A DNA stretch of 64,000 nt from Microbispora siamensis. Its GTDB lineage: Bacteria; Actinomycetota; Actinomycetes; Streptosporangiales; Streptosporangiaceae. The notes under the pieces were generated by a model. It did not search any database. It was not told the origin of the DNA and saw only the letters and a list, made by a program, of their open reading frames with translations. Positions 24,370 to 32,100 of the stretch are shown here, in pieces; positions within the stretch are counted from its first letter, which is position 1, and the number at the start of each line of letters is the position of its first letter. Location: the NCBI RefSeq assembly GCF_016863095.1, contig NZ_BOOF01000018.1, positions 62,001 through 126,000 on the forward strand, given 5' to 3'. Position numbers and translations under genes: made by a program.

Positions 24370-26673
24370 ATGAACACGCCAGGAGTCCCGGCCGACGAGC
24401 CGGGCCCCCGCGTCGGAGCGGCCGACCGGAGCGAGCCCCTGCTGCCGGACTCGCAGCTGGGCTCGCCCTGGTGGGCGCCCGCGCCGGAGCTCGTGCCCGC
24501 CTCCGAGGGCACGTTTCGGTTCCTGTTCCGCGTCACCGGTCACGACGACGAGGGATCACCCGTCCTCAGCGCGACGCTCACCGCCGTGCTGCGCTTCCCC
24601 TCGCCGCCCGCCGGAGCCCGGCCCGTCCCGTGGACGGACGTCAGCGTACGGCTGCGCATCCCGTTCGTGGACGCCGACACCGGCCGGCCGGCCTCCACCG
24701 AGCTCCCGGTCGACGTGGACCGGCGCGACGACGTCGTCCACTGCCGGGCCGAGATCAGCGGAGCCGTGGCCAGGGCCGCGTACGGCGCGCTGAGCACGCC
24801 GGGCTTCCAGCCGGACGACGGGGCGGGGATGATCGTCAGCACGAGCTTCGTCGGCGTGCAGGAGACGCTCGCCGCGTGGGCCACCTCGGTGGTGAACCAC
24901 GACAGGCCAGGCACTCTCGAGGTCGTGCCGGTACGGGGATGGCCGTTCGAGGAGCCGCTGCGCGTGGAGCACCCGATCCCCGACGAGCATCCGAACTGGT
25001 CGGACGTGGTGACCACCGAGGTCCGCGTCCCCGGCGAGCTCACGATCGCCGGGCGGGGCGCCGTCCGGTTGACTCAGGTGTCGCCGCCGTTCACGGAGTC
25101 GGCGCTCACGGGCACCTCCGCGGCGGCGCCGGGCGCGGTGGAAGCGTCGCTCGCGGACTCGGCGGTGGCGGGGCCGGCCTTGCCGGCGGCGTCGCCGGCC
25201 GAGGCCCGGTTGGAGGCACAGGTGGAGGCGCCGGCGCAGGACCTCTCGGCCCCGCTGGCCCTCGCCCGGGTTCCGCTCCCCCTGCCGCGCGCCGGTCGGC
25301 GCCTGGTGCTCCGCGACGACCTCGGCGGGCGGCGGGGCGGGATCCTCACCGGGACCACGGGATCGGGCGGGCTCGACCCCGACGGGTTCGCCACGGACCC
25401 CCCGTCGTTCACCATCGACATGGGCGTGTCCGTGACCCGCTCGCACCGCCTGCCGCTGCTGGTGCCGTGCCGGGACAACCCAGGCCTGTACCGGCAGGAC
25501 GTCGAGGGCGGAGAGCCTGTGATCGTCGGCTGCCAGGACGCCTTCCAGCTCGGCCGCGTCCCGGCCCGGCGGTTCGCGCCGGCTCCGCGCCTGGACCGCG
25601 ACCACCGGTACTCGGTGTGGGAGTCGCTCCAGCAGCCGGCCACGTACCTCGTCGTGCCCACCCACTACCGGGTGGCCCGCGACGTGGCCGGCCGCCCCCA
25701 GCTGGAGTGGCTGCAGGTGTTCGACGCCACCGTGGACGCGGGCCTGCCGTGCCGGCTGCAGGCCCGGTGCGTGCCCGATCTGTCGGCGGCCGAGCTCACC
25801 GAGCTGGAGTGGCTGCTGCGCGCGGACGCCGGCGGGCGCGACGTCCGTGTGCTGCTCCCGACGTCCCCCTCGGTGGGGTCGACCGGGGTGTCGGTGCGGT
25901 CGAGCACATTGGAGGGCGGCCTGCGCGCCGTCCTGGACGACGACGCGATCCGTCTGGCGCTGCACGTGGACTACGACGACGCTGTCGTGGCGGTCACCCA
26001 GTTGCGCGGCGGCGACGCGGTCTCGCAGGTCGTCTTCGACACCGGCGACTCCTCCACCTCGATCGCGACCACCGTGCACCTGGACGTGGACGAGCTGGCC
26101 GGCCCGTACCCGGGCGGGCCGGTACGGGTCACCGCGACCGGGCTGCGCAACGACGCCGACACGGCGGCCACGGTGACGGCTCTCTGGGTGCGGCCGGCCG
26201 TCGGAGGATGGGAGCGTGTCCCGCTCGACCCGCCGGCGCGCGTGCCCGCCCACGGGGACGTCGCGCTGCCCGCCGCCGTCCGGGACGGGGCCGTCGTGCC
26301 GCAGGCGCTGCTCGACCCTGCGGACCCCGTCCAGCTGGTCGTCCGCAACGTCTACCTGGAGAACCTGCACACGGCCGTCCTGATCCGGCGGGACGTGGAC
26401 CTGCGGGCCGCGGGCATCGCCGGCGTGGGGCTGGTCTTCGCGGTGTCCGGCATCGAGGTCGCGCGGGCCGTCCTCCCCGCGGACGCGCCCACGCTCGAGG
26501 TCACCCTGGTGCAACCGCTGGTCGCCGACCGCTCGACGTTCGACCGGAAGGTCGCCGTGTCCGTGACGCTCACGCGGGACGACGGCAGCGTACGGCCGGC
26601 GGCGTCCGGCCCGGTGGTCGTGGACCTCGCGGCCGGCGCGATCGTCCGGCTGTCCCGGCTCTTGGAGGTGTGA
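24370..26673 (+). CDS. Unknown 767-residue protein, last gene of the lytic cluster
   Basis: Not recognised. Soluble, no signal peptide. It has an N-terminal beta-rich region, an Ala/Pro-rich linker at about residues 245-300, a central region with several Cys (LLVPCRDNPGLY, IVGCQDAF, LPCRLQARCVPD) and a C-terminal region resembling paired beta-sandwich domains. It starts 5 nt after the previous gene and ends at the hairpin at 26691. Size and lack of catalytic motifs suggest a structural or binding component. Confidence 0.75.
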   Translation: MNTPGVPADEPGPRVGAADRSEPLLPDSQLGSPWWAPAPELVPASEGTFRFLFRVTGHDDEGSPVLSATLTAVLRFPSPPAGARPVPWTDVSVRLRIPFVDADTGRPASTELPVDVDRRDDVVHCRAEISGAVARAAYGALSTPGFQPDDGAGMIVSTSFVGVQETLAAWATSVVNHDRPGTLEVVPVRGWPFEEPLRVEHPIPDEHPNWSDVVTTEVRVPGELTIAGRGAVRLTQVSPPFTESALTGTSAAAPGAVEASLADSAVAGPALPAASPAEARLEAQVEAPAQDLSAPLALARVPLPLPRAGRRLVLRDDLGGRRGGILTGTTGSGGLDPDGFATDPPSFTIDMGVSVTRSHRLPLLVPCRDNPGLYRQDVEGGEPVIVGCQDAFQLGRVPARRFAPAPRLDRDHRYSVWESLQQPATYLVVPTHYRVARDVAGRPQLEWLQVFDATVDAGLPCRLQARCVPDLSAAELTELEWLLRADAGGRDVRVLLPTSPSVGSTGVSVRSSTLEGGLRAVLDDDAIRLALHVDYDDAVVAVTQLRGGDAVSQVVFDTGDSSTSIATTVHLDVDELAGPYPGGPVRVTATGLRNDADTAATVTALWVRPAVGGWERVPLDPPARVPAHGDVALPAAVRDGAVVPQALLDPADPVQLVVRNVYLENLHTAVLIRRDVDLRAAGIAGVGLVFAVSGIEVARAVLPADAPTLEVTLVQPLVADRSTFDRKVAVSVTLTRDDGSVRPAASGPVVVDLAAGAIVRLSRLLEV

Positions 26674-26690
26674 CGCGGCGGCGGACGCGC

Positions 26691-26716
26691 GAGCCCTGGT
26701 CATGCGGCCAGGGCTC
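26691..26716 (+). terminator. Terminator of the five-gene cluster
   Basis: Perfect 9-bp arms GAGCCCTGG/CCAGGGCTC with an 8-nt loop, 18 bp after the last stop codon. Confidence 0.7.
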
Positions 26717-26847
26717 ATCCGCGTTCGGCGGCCCTCGTTCCCGCGACCGTGGGCGGGATCGGGAAGCCGGACACATGTAAGAAGGAAGCCGCGACATGCC
26801 GAACCTCGCGCCCAAACGCCGGGCGAGGTCTTCCCACCGATCGAAGG

Positions 26848-27384
26848 TCACTCCCCATGGGGGCTTCGGGACCGCGCCGTCGCGTTCTGTCTGCGGCGGT
26901 AGCGTTCTTCGCACCTGGCCAGCAGTATCGCCGCGGCGGAGTCGCCGGCGTCGGCCTGGGCCCGCAGCTTCGCGATCGCCGCCTCGTCACCCCGCTCGGC
27001 CAGCAGCCGGGTCAACTCCTCCTCCTCTATGAACGCCCAATCCTCGGGGTCATCGTCTTCGAGCCGTTCGTAGGCATCCAGGGTGTCCAGGTACTCCTGA
27101 TGAAGACCTTCCCGGTTCTGCCGCACAGCGTCAGAAACCTGCCACGTCGACACCGCGCCTTGCAGATCGCCGTCCTCGGCCTTCAACTCAGCCAACCGCT
27201 TCGTCGTGGGCGAGGAGTCGCCGTAGGCTCGAGCCCACACCCGCAGTGCGCCTTGCGGATCGCCGCTCCTGGCAAGCAACTCCCCCAACCGCCCTGCCGC
27301 GTTCTGGTCGCCGGCATCAGCCCGAGCCCGCAACTCCGCGATCTCGTTCGGGTCGGGCACGTCGCTGCTTGATCGATGTTCCAT
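26848..27384 (-). CDS. TPR/Sel1-like hypothetical protein
   Basis: 178 residues. Short helical repeats rich in Ala/Gly/Asp (ELRARADAGDQNAAGRLGELLARSGDPQGALRVW and again KLRAQADAGDSAAAILLARCEERY) mark a tetratricopeptide-type solenoid. The middle is very acidic (YERLEDDDPEDWAFIEEEEL). The ATG at 27384 follows GAGGTGA. Cytoplasmic. Such small TPR proteins are usually adaptors; no partner is evident. Confidence 0.75.
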   Translation of the reverse strand: MEHRSSSDVPDPNEIAELRARADAGDQNAAGRLGELLARSGDPQGALRVWARAYGDSSPTTKRLAELKAEDGDLQGAVSTWQVSDAVRQNREGLHQEYLDTLDAYERLEDDDPEDWAFIEEEELTRLLAERGDEAAIAKLRAQADAGDSAAAILLARCEERYRRRQNATARSRSPHGE

Positions 27385-27902
27385 CGCCGGGTCACCTCAT
27401 TCGCGAACCCCAGGAGCGCGGGCAAGGGCCACCGCCCCACTCAGGGTACGTTCGCGCGCCGTCCCCTACCAGCGGTTGACGGCTCTGCAGAACGGCAGGG
27501 CCGGTACCGGGACGAATAGCTCAGTCCTACCGGGACGACTCTCGCCAGGTCTCGGCAGCGTGAGATGCCGCGACCGGAGACGACTTCGATCGGGTGACGT
27601 GGTGGAAAGCAGCGGCTGACTTCATGGAGACATAGTCATCCTTTTCGTCTCCCACGGCACCACTGATCGGCAGGAGGCCCCGCCGCAGCCGCCGGAAGAT
27701 GACGCCCGAGGACGCCCCAGCGAATCCAGCGAAGCGCCGGGAAGAACCCGCGCGGCAGGAGCGCCACGAGCGGGTTCGGGGGCGACGAGCATCGGAGTCA
27801 AAAGTCTCGTTCCCGCGGACGTCGCGATGCCCTGGGACCGGTCCGTGCTCGGCTTCGCCTCGCTGGCGTCGCGCCGGATCGGGCTCGCCCGGGAGCCCGC
27901 CA
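27385..27902. other. 518-bp stretch without a convincing gene
   Basis: Open frames here lack start signals and consistent codon bias. The only structure seen is an 11-bp direct repeat TACCGGGACGA at 27505 and 27528. The TPR gene's promoter should lie at its left end. Confidence 0.5.
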
Positions 27903-28283
27903 CTACTGGTCCTGGTTCTTCTCCGCCTGACGCTGCTGCTCTCGGTAGGCGCGGCGCTGTTCCTCGGCCCGCTCCCGGCAGCGGCGGAGGAACTCCTCGT
28001 CGTCGTCGGGGTTGGAGGGGACGAACCGGCCCGGCCGGTCGTACTCGGGGAAGCGCCCGTTGTTGCCCTTGTACGGCAGCCCGCCGGGCCGCGTCACAGT
28101 CTGCGGCCGGCCCGCGACCAGCCACAGGATCGACCCGACCTCGGGGAGGAACAGGACGATCAGGATCCACAACCCCTTGGGCAGGTTGCGGCAGTCCTCC
28201 TCCGCCGCGACGATCACGTCGAACAGGCAGAAGATCCATAAGGCGAGCAGAACCAGACCGAACCCGCCATAGATGAGGGGCAT
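27903..28283 (-). CDS. PLDc_N-type membrane protein
   Basis: 126 residues. Two membrane helices lie at about residues 5-30 and 40-60, with the PLD-nuclease N-terminal pattern (LWIFCLFDVIVAAEEDCRNLPKGLWILIVLFLPEVGSILWLVAGRP), then a charged cytoplasmic tail rich in Arg/Glu/Gln. It lacks any phospholipase domain, as is usual for these short actinobacterial proteins. Function unknown. The ATG at 28283 follows GGAGG. Confidence 0.85.
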   Translation of the reverse strand: MPLIYGGFGLVLLALWIFCLFDVIVAAEEDCRNLPKGLWILIVLFLPEVGSILWLVAGRPQTVTRPGGLPYKGNNGRFPEYDRPGRFVPSNPDDDEEFLRRCRERAEEQRRAYREQQRQAEKNQDQ

Positions 28284-28434
28284 TCCGTATCCTCCGGTTT
28301 CAGACGGGCAGAGCGTAGTGGATCCGATCTTCGTCTGAACGGACTTTCCCGGTAGCCGATCTTTCCCGATGTGGCGCCGAGGGCTGAGCCAGGCGGACAG
28401 GCCTCCTCGCTCTCTCCGGTCCCGCGCGGACGGC

Positions 28435-28452
28435 GCGGCAGTACACTGCCGC
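28435..28452. promoter_or_regulatory. Palindrome over a candidate -10 box
   Basis: GCGGCAGTACACTGCCGC is a perfect palindrome with 8-bp arms. The candidate -10 element TACACT (28442-28447) lies inside it, 72 bp before the kinase start at 28519. A bound repressor would block this promoter. No regulator gene is adjacent. Confidence 0.45.
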
Positions 28453-28518
28453 CCGCCCGGGCCTGCCGCTCGTTCGCGCGCCGGGGCTGTCAGGCGCGGA
28501 GGGATACACGGAGTAGAC

Positions 28519-29289
28519 ATGACCCAGGAGAGACCTCTTCCAGGCGGGAACACGAATGGGGCGGTCCGGGTCGGCGACACGGTCCGCCGTGTCCCCGGCC
28601 CGTGGACGCCCGCCGTGCACGCGCTGCTGCGGCATCTGGAGGACGTGGGGTTCGAAGGGGCGCCGCGTGCACGAGGGTTCGACGACCAGGGCCGGGAGGT
28701 CCTGTCATACCTGCCGGGAGAGGTGCTCGGCACCGCGCGGCCATGGCCCGCGTGGGTGCACAGTGACGACGCGCTCCGCCAGGTGGGCGGCTGGCTGCGC
28801 GACTTCCACACCGCGGTGTCCAGCTTCGTCCCTCCGCCGGACGCGGTCTGGCGCGAGGGAGGAACCTGGCGGCCCGGCCTGGTCGTCGGCCACAACGACG
28901 CGGCGCCGTACAACGCGGCGTGGGCCGACGGGCGCCTCGTCGGTTTCTTCGACTGGGACTTCGCCGGTCCGGTCACGCCGGAGTGGGACCTCGCCTTCAC
29001 CGCCTTCTCCTGGGTGCCGCTGCACGCCCGCCATGTCGCGGCGGCGGAGGGGTTCACCGCGTTCGCCGAGCGGCCCCGGAGACTGCGGCTGTTCCTCGAC
29101 GCCTACGGCTGGGACGGCCCGGCCGGGCGGTTCGTCGAGACAGTCCGCCGGCGGGTCGGCGCCTCCGCCGACGGCATCCGGCGTCTCGCGGTGGCGGGCG
29201 ACCCGGCGTACCGGAAGCTGGTCGACGACGGCGTGGACACCTCATTGGACGCGGCGGTCGAGGAGCTGTCCGGCTTCCCCGCCGAGTGA
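28519..29289 (+). CDS. Aminoglycoside phosphotransferase (APH)-family kinase
   Basis: 256 residues with the kinase signature of the APH family: HNDAAPYN (catalytic Asp) and FFDWDFAG (metal-binding Asp). The family phosphorylates aminoglycosides, choline, homoserine or other small alcohols. Nothing here indicates a resistance role, and the N-terminal lobe is shorter than in known resistance enzymes. The ATG at 28519 follows GGAG. Convergent with the MarR gene, 24 bp apart. Confidence 0.85.
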   Translation: MTQERPLPGGNTNGAVRVGDTVRRVPGPWTPAVHALLRHLEDVGFEGAPRARGFDDQGREVLSYLPGEVLGTARPWPAWVHSDDALRQVGGWLRDFHTAVSSFVPPPDAVWREGGTWRPGLVVGHNDAAPYNAAWADGRLVGFFDWDFAGPVTPEWDLAFTAFSWVPLHARHVAAAEGFTAFAERPRRLRLFLDAYGWDGPAGRFVETVRRRVGASADGIRRLAVAGDPAYRKLVDDGVDTSLDAAVEELSGFPAE

Positions 29290-29313
29290 GGCCGGTGCCT
29301 GCGAGTCCGCTGC

Positions 29314-29733
29314 TCAGGGTCGGGGCCAGGGCCGTCCGGCGAGACTTTCGATGTCGGTGTTGAACCGTTTCAGGTAGGCGGCGAAGGCCGCGACGTCCTC
29401 GGCCGTCCAGTCGGCCAGCACCTTCTCCAGGCCGAGGATGTTCTTCTCGCGCTCCTCGCCGAGCCACCGCTCGCCCTCTTCGGTCAGGCGGAACTTCCGG
29501 GCGATGCCGCCGTCGGGGTCGGGAATGCGTTCGGCCAGCCCGGCGCGCAGCAGGGCCGAGGTGTGCCGGTTGAGCGTGGACACGTCCAGTCCGAAGGCGT
29601 CGCTGAGCTGGCCGATGGACATCGGGCCCGTCATGTGGATGCGGCTGAGCAGCAGGTAGGCACTGCGGTCGAGGTGCCGGTGCCGCCCGAGCAGCATGGT
29701 CTCGAACTCGATGAGGTGCGTGGGCTTGTCCAT
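29314..29733 (-). CDS. MarR-family transcriptional regulator
   Basis: 139 residues with the winged HTH at about 30-100 (MSIGQLSDAFGLDVSTLNRHTSALLRAGLAERIPDPDGGIARKFRLTEEG). The ATG at 29733 follows GAAGGA. Divergent from an MFS drug-efflux gene with a strong inverted repeat between them, the classic arrangement of a MarR repressor and its pump. Confidence 0.9.
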   Translation of the reverse strand: MDKPTHLIEFETMLLGRHRHLDRSAYLLLSRIHMTGPMSIGQLSDAFGLDVSTLNRHTSALLRAGLAERIPDPDGGIARKFRLTEEGERWLGEEREKNILGLEKVLADWTAEDVAAFAAYLKRFNTDIESLAGRPWPRP

Positions 29734-29756
29734 GCCGGTTCCTTCTCGTACAGATG

Positions 29757-29807
29757 TGTGCACCCTACACGAATTGTGCCTGTAACACATGATGTGTAGG
29801 GTGCACA
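29757..29807. promoter_or_regulatory. MarR operator region, long inverted repeat
   Basis: Two 14-bp perfect arms, TGTGCACCCTACAC (29757-29770) and GTGTAGGGTGCACA (29794-29807), flank the MarR/MFS promoters. Inside lies a further palindrome, ACACATGATGTGT (29785-29797), typical of a single MarR-dimer site. Confidence 0.65.
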
Positions 29808-29839
29808 TCGTTTTGACCATCGATTCGAGGGAGACCCAC

Positions 29840-31282
29840 GTGGGAGGCTCCACGTCCGCCGCTCGCCCCGGCGGCATCGTCAGCGTGATGGCGGTGGCCG
29901 GCATCGTCGCGTCGCTCATGCAGACGTTGGTGGTGCCGCTGGTCGGCGAACTGCCGAACCTGCTGCACACCACCGCGTCGAACGCCTCATGGGTGATCAC
30001 CGTCACGCTGCTCGCGGGAGCGGTCACCACTCCGGTCACCGGCCGGCTCGGCGACCTGTACGGCAAGCGCCGCATGATGCTGGTCTGCTCCGTGCCGCTG
30101 ATCGCGGGCTGCGCCGTCTGCGCGACGGCGGGCTCCCTGGTCCCGATGATCATCGGAAGAGGGCTGCAGGGCATGGGCATGGGCATGATCCCCCTGGGCA
30201 TCAGCGCCCTGCGCGACCTGCTGCCGCCCGAGCGGCTGGGTCCCTCCATCGCGTTGCTGAGCTCGTCCATGGGGATCGGTGGCGCACTCGGCCTGCCGAT
30301 CGCGGCGGCGGTCGCCGAGTACGCGAGCTGGCGGGCGCTGTTCTGGGGTTCGGCCGTGCTGAGCGTGCTGGTCGCGGTGCTGATCTGGCTGCTGGTCCCG
30401 GCCACACCCGCCCGGGCTTCCGGCCGGATCGACGCCGCCGGTGTGCTCGGCCTGGGCGCCGGGCTGGTGTGCCTGCTGCTGGGCGTCTCCAAGGGCGCCG
30501 ACTGGGGCTGGGCGAGCGGCACCACGCTCGGCCTGCTCGCCGCCGCTTTGGTCGTACTGCTGCTGTGGGGCTGGTGGGAGCTGCGCGTCAGGGACCCGCT
30601 GGTCGACCTGCGCGTCACCGCGCGGCGGCAGGTGCTGCTGACCAACCTCGCCTCGATCGTGGTCGGTTTCTCGATGTACGCCCAGGCGCTGATCGTGATG
30701 CAGATCCTGCAGCTCCCCGCGGCGACCGGCTACGGGCTGGGCCAGTCGATGCTGGCGGCCGGCCTGTGGATGGCCCCTTCAGGCCTGGTGATGATGGCCG
30801 TCTCGCCGCTGGGCGCCCGTCTGTCGGCCGCTCGCGGCCCCAAGGTCACCCTGATCGCCGGCAGCCTGGTCATGGCGCTCGGATACGGCTCCTCGACGGT
30901 CCTGCTGGGCTCCACCTGGGGCCTGCTGATCGTCACCTGCGTCTGCAACATCGGTGTCGGCCTGGCCTACGGGGCGATGCCCGCCCTGATCATGGGCGCG
31001 GTCCCGCGCTCCGAGACCGCCGCCGCCAACAGCTTCAACACGCTGATGCGCTCCATCGGCACCACGGTCTCGGCCGCGGTGGTCGGCGTCGTCCTGTCGC
31101 AGATGACCATCCGGCTGGGCGGGCACGTGCTGCCGTCGGAGGGCGGCTTCCGCGCCGGGATGCTGATCGGCTGCGCCGCCGCCCTCGTCGCCGCCGCAGT
31201 GACCATGGCGCTCCCCGCACGTCCGGCGGGCCGTACGGCCGGTCACGACGTCCCCGAGCCCGTCACCGCCACGAAGCCCTGA
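29840..31282 (+). CDS. MFS multidrug efflux transporter (DHA2-type)
   Basis: 480 residues with about 14 membrane segments. Motif A (GRLGDLYGKRRMMLV) and the motif C-like GIGGALGLPIAAAVAEYASW mark a drug:proton antiporter of the 14-TMS group. GTG at 29840 with GAGGGAG upstream is chosen; an earlier in-frame ATG at 29789 lies inside the operator and has no ribosome site. Probably induced when a drug releases the divergent MarR repressor. Confidence 0.88.
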   Translation: MGGSTSAARPGGIVSVMAVAGIVASLMQTLVVPLVGELPNLLHTTASNASWVITVTLLAGAVTTPVTGRLGDLYGKRRMMLVCSVPLIAGCAVCATAGSLVPMIIGRGLQGMGMGMIPLGISALRDLLPPERLGPSIALLSSSMGIGGALGLPIAAAVAEYASWRALFWGSAVLSVLVAVLIWLLVPATPARASGRIDAAGVLGLGAGLVCLLLGVSKGADWGWASGTTLGLLAAALVVLLLWGWWELRVRDPLVDLRVTARRQVLLTNLASIVVGFSMYAQALIVMQILQLPAATGYGLGQSMLAAGLWMAPSGLVMMAVSPLGARLSAARGPKVTLIAGSLVMALGYGSSTVLLGSTWGLLIVTCVCNIGVGLAYGAMPALIMGAVPRSETAAANSFNTLMRSIGTTVSAAVVGVVLSQMTIRLGGHVLPSEGGFRAGMLIGCAAALVAAAVTMALPARPAGRTAGHDVPEPVTATKP

Positions 31283-31294
31283 CCCGGAGGGAAA

Positions 31295-31313
31295 GGGTCG
31301 CGCTGCGCGACCC
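31295..31313. terminator. Bidirectional hairpin terminator
   Basis: GGGTCGCG/CGCGACCC arms with a 3-nt loop in the 34-bp gap between the convergent MFS and methyltransferase genes. Confidence 0.6.
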
Positions 31314-31316
31314 GGT

Positions 31317-31940
31317 TCAGTGATCCGCCGTGCCGGACGTCTCGGCGAACCGGCGAGTGGCCACGAGCGCGGCCAGATCCGGCGCGAGGCGAAGCTCGGC
31401 CGCGTCCAGCCCCGGGTGGCCGAGCCAGTGCATCCGCGCCCGGTCGACAGCGCCGTCGAACCGCGGCGGCCAGTGCCGAGCCGGGGTCAGGTCGTCGACG
31501 ACCAGCGTGCCTCCCGGCCTGAGCAGCCGGTGCGGATCAGCCGGCTGCTCGCCGCTCTTGCCCTGGCCGCCGCCATCGAGCACGAGCAGGTCGTACGGCC
31601 CGTCCCGATAGATCTCCCGCCAGTCACCGCAGAAGACCGAGACCTGCGGATGATCGAGGAAGACCTGGGCGGCCAGGGACGCTCGATGCGCGTCCCGTTC
31701 GACGCTGACCAGCCGGGTCCCGGGCCGGGCGCCCGAGGCCAGCCAGGCCAGGCCCACTCCGCACCCGGTGCCGGTCTCCCCGATCACCTCGGCGCCGCCC
31801 GCCATGGCGTACAGCAGCCGCCCCTGCTCAGGCCGGCAGGAAGGACCGAAGCCCGCCTGCCGGGCCACCTGGACCGCACGCCCGACCAGCGGAGGCAACC
31901 CCGTGAGATCGGCGTACGCCGCCGTACCGTCGACCGACAT
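31317..31940 (-). CDS. Class I SAM-dependent methyltransferase (O-MT-like)
   Basis: 207 residues. The SAM-binding region VIGETGTGCGVGLAWLA, the acidic loop LVSVERD and YDLLVLDGGGQGKSG match the Rossmann methyltransferase core of the catechol O-methyltransferase type. The substrate is unknown. It is monocistronic and convergent with the efflux gene. Confidence 0.85.
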   Translation of the reverse strand: MSVDGTAAYADLTGLPPLVGRAVQVARQAGFGPSCRPEQGRLLYAMAGGAEVIGETGTGCGVGLAWLASGARPGTRLVSVERDAHRASLAAQVFLDHPQVSVFCGDWREIYRDGPYDLLVLDGGGQGKSGEQPADPHRLLRPGGTLVVDDLTPARHWPPRFDGAVDRARMHWLGHPGLDAAELRLAPDLAALVATRRFAETSGTADH

Positions 31941-32052
31941 CGCCCCAGGCTAGGCCGTCCGGCGTCATTTCCCTAGTAGAAGCAGGCGCGGCGGGGAAGC
32001 GTGCCGGACGCTGCCTCGGTGGCGCATCGACGGCATGGACTATGCTCGTGGC

Positions 32053-32086
32053 GTTCGCAAAATGAACCTACGTTCGCATAGCGAAC
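32053..32086. promoter_or_regulatory. Tandem IclR-type operator before the 3-oxoadipate operon
   Basis: GTTCGCATAGCGAAC at 32072-32086 is a perfect palindrome (6-bp arms, 3-bp centre) and resembles IclR-family sites of aromatic catabolism genes in actinobacteria. A weaker copy, GTTCGCAAAATGAAC, lies 19 bp upstream at 32053. The first start codon is at 32101. No IclR gene is in the window. Confidence 0.6.
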
Positions 32087-32100
32087 AAGAAGGGAACGTG

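Noticed and set aside
27385-27902. tRNA or structured RNA in the gap near 27500
   Set aside because: No cloverleaf could be drawn; only an 11-bp direct repeat is present.
28519-29289. Aminoglycoside resistance gene
   Set aside because: Only the generic APH kinase motifs are present; the family is broad and nothing points to antibiotic substrates.
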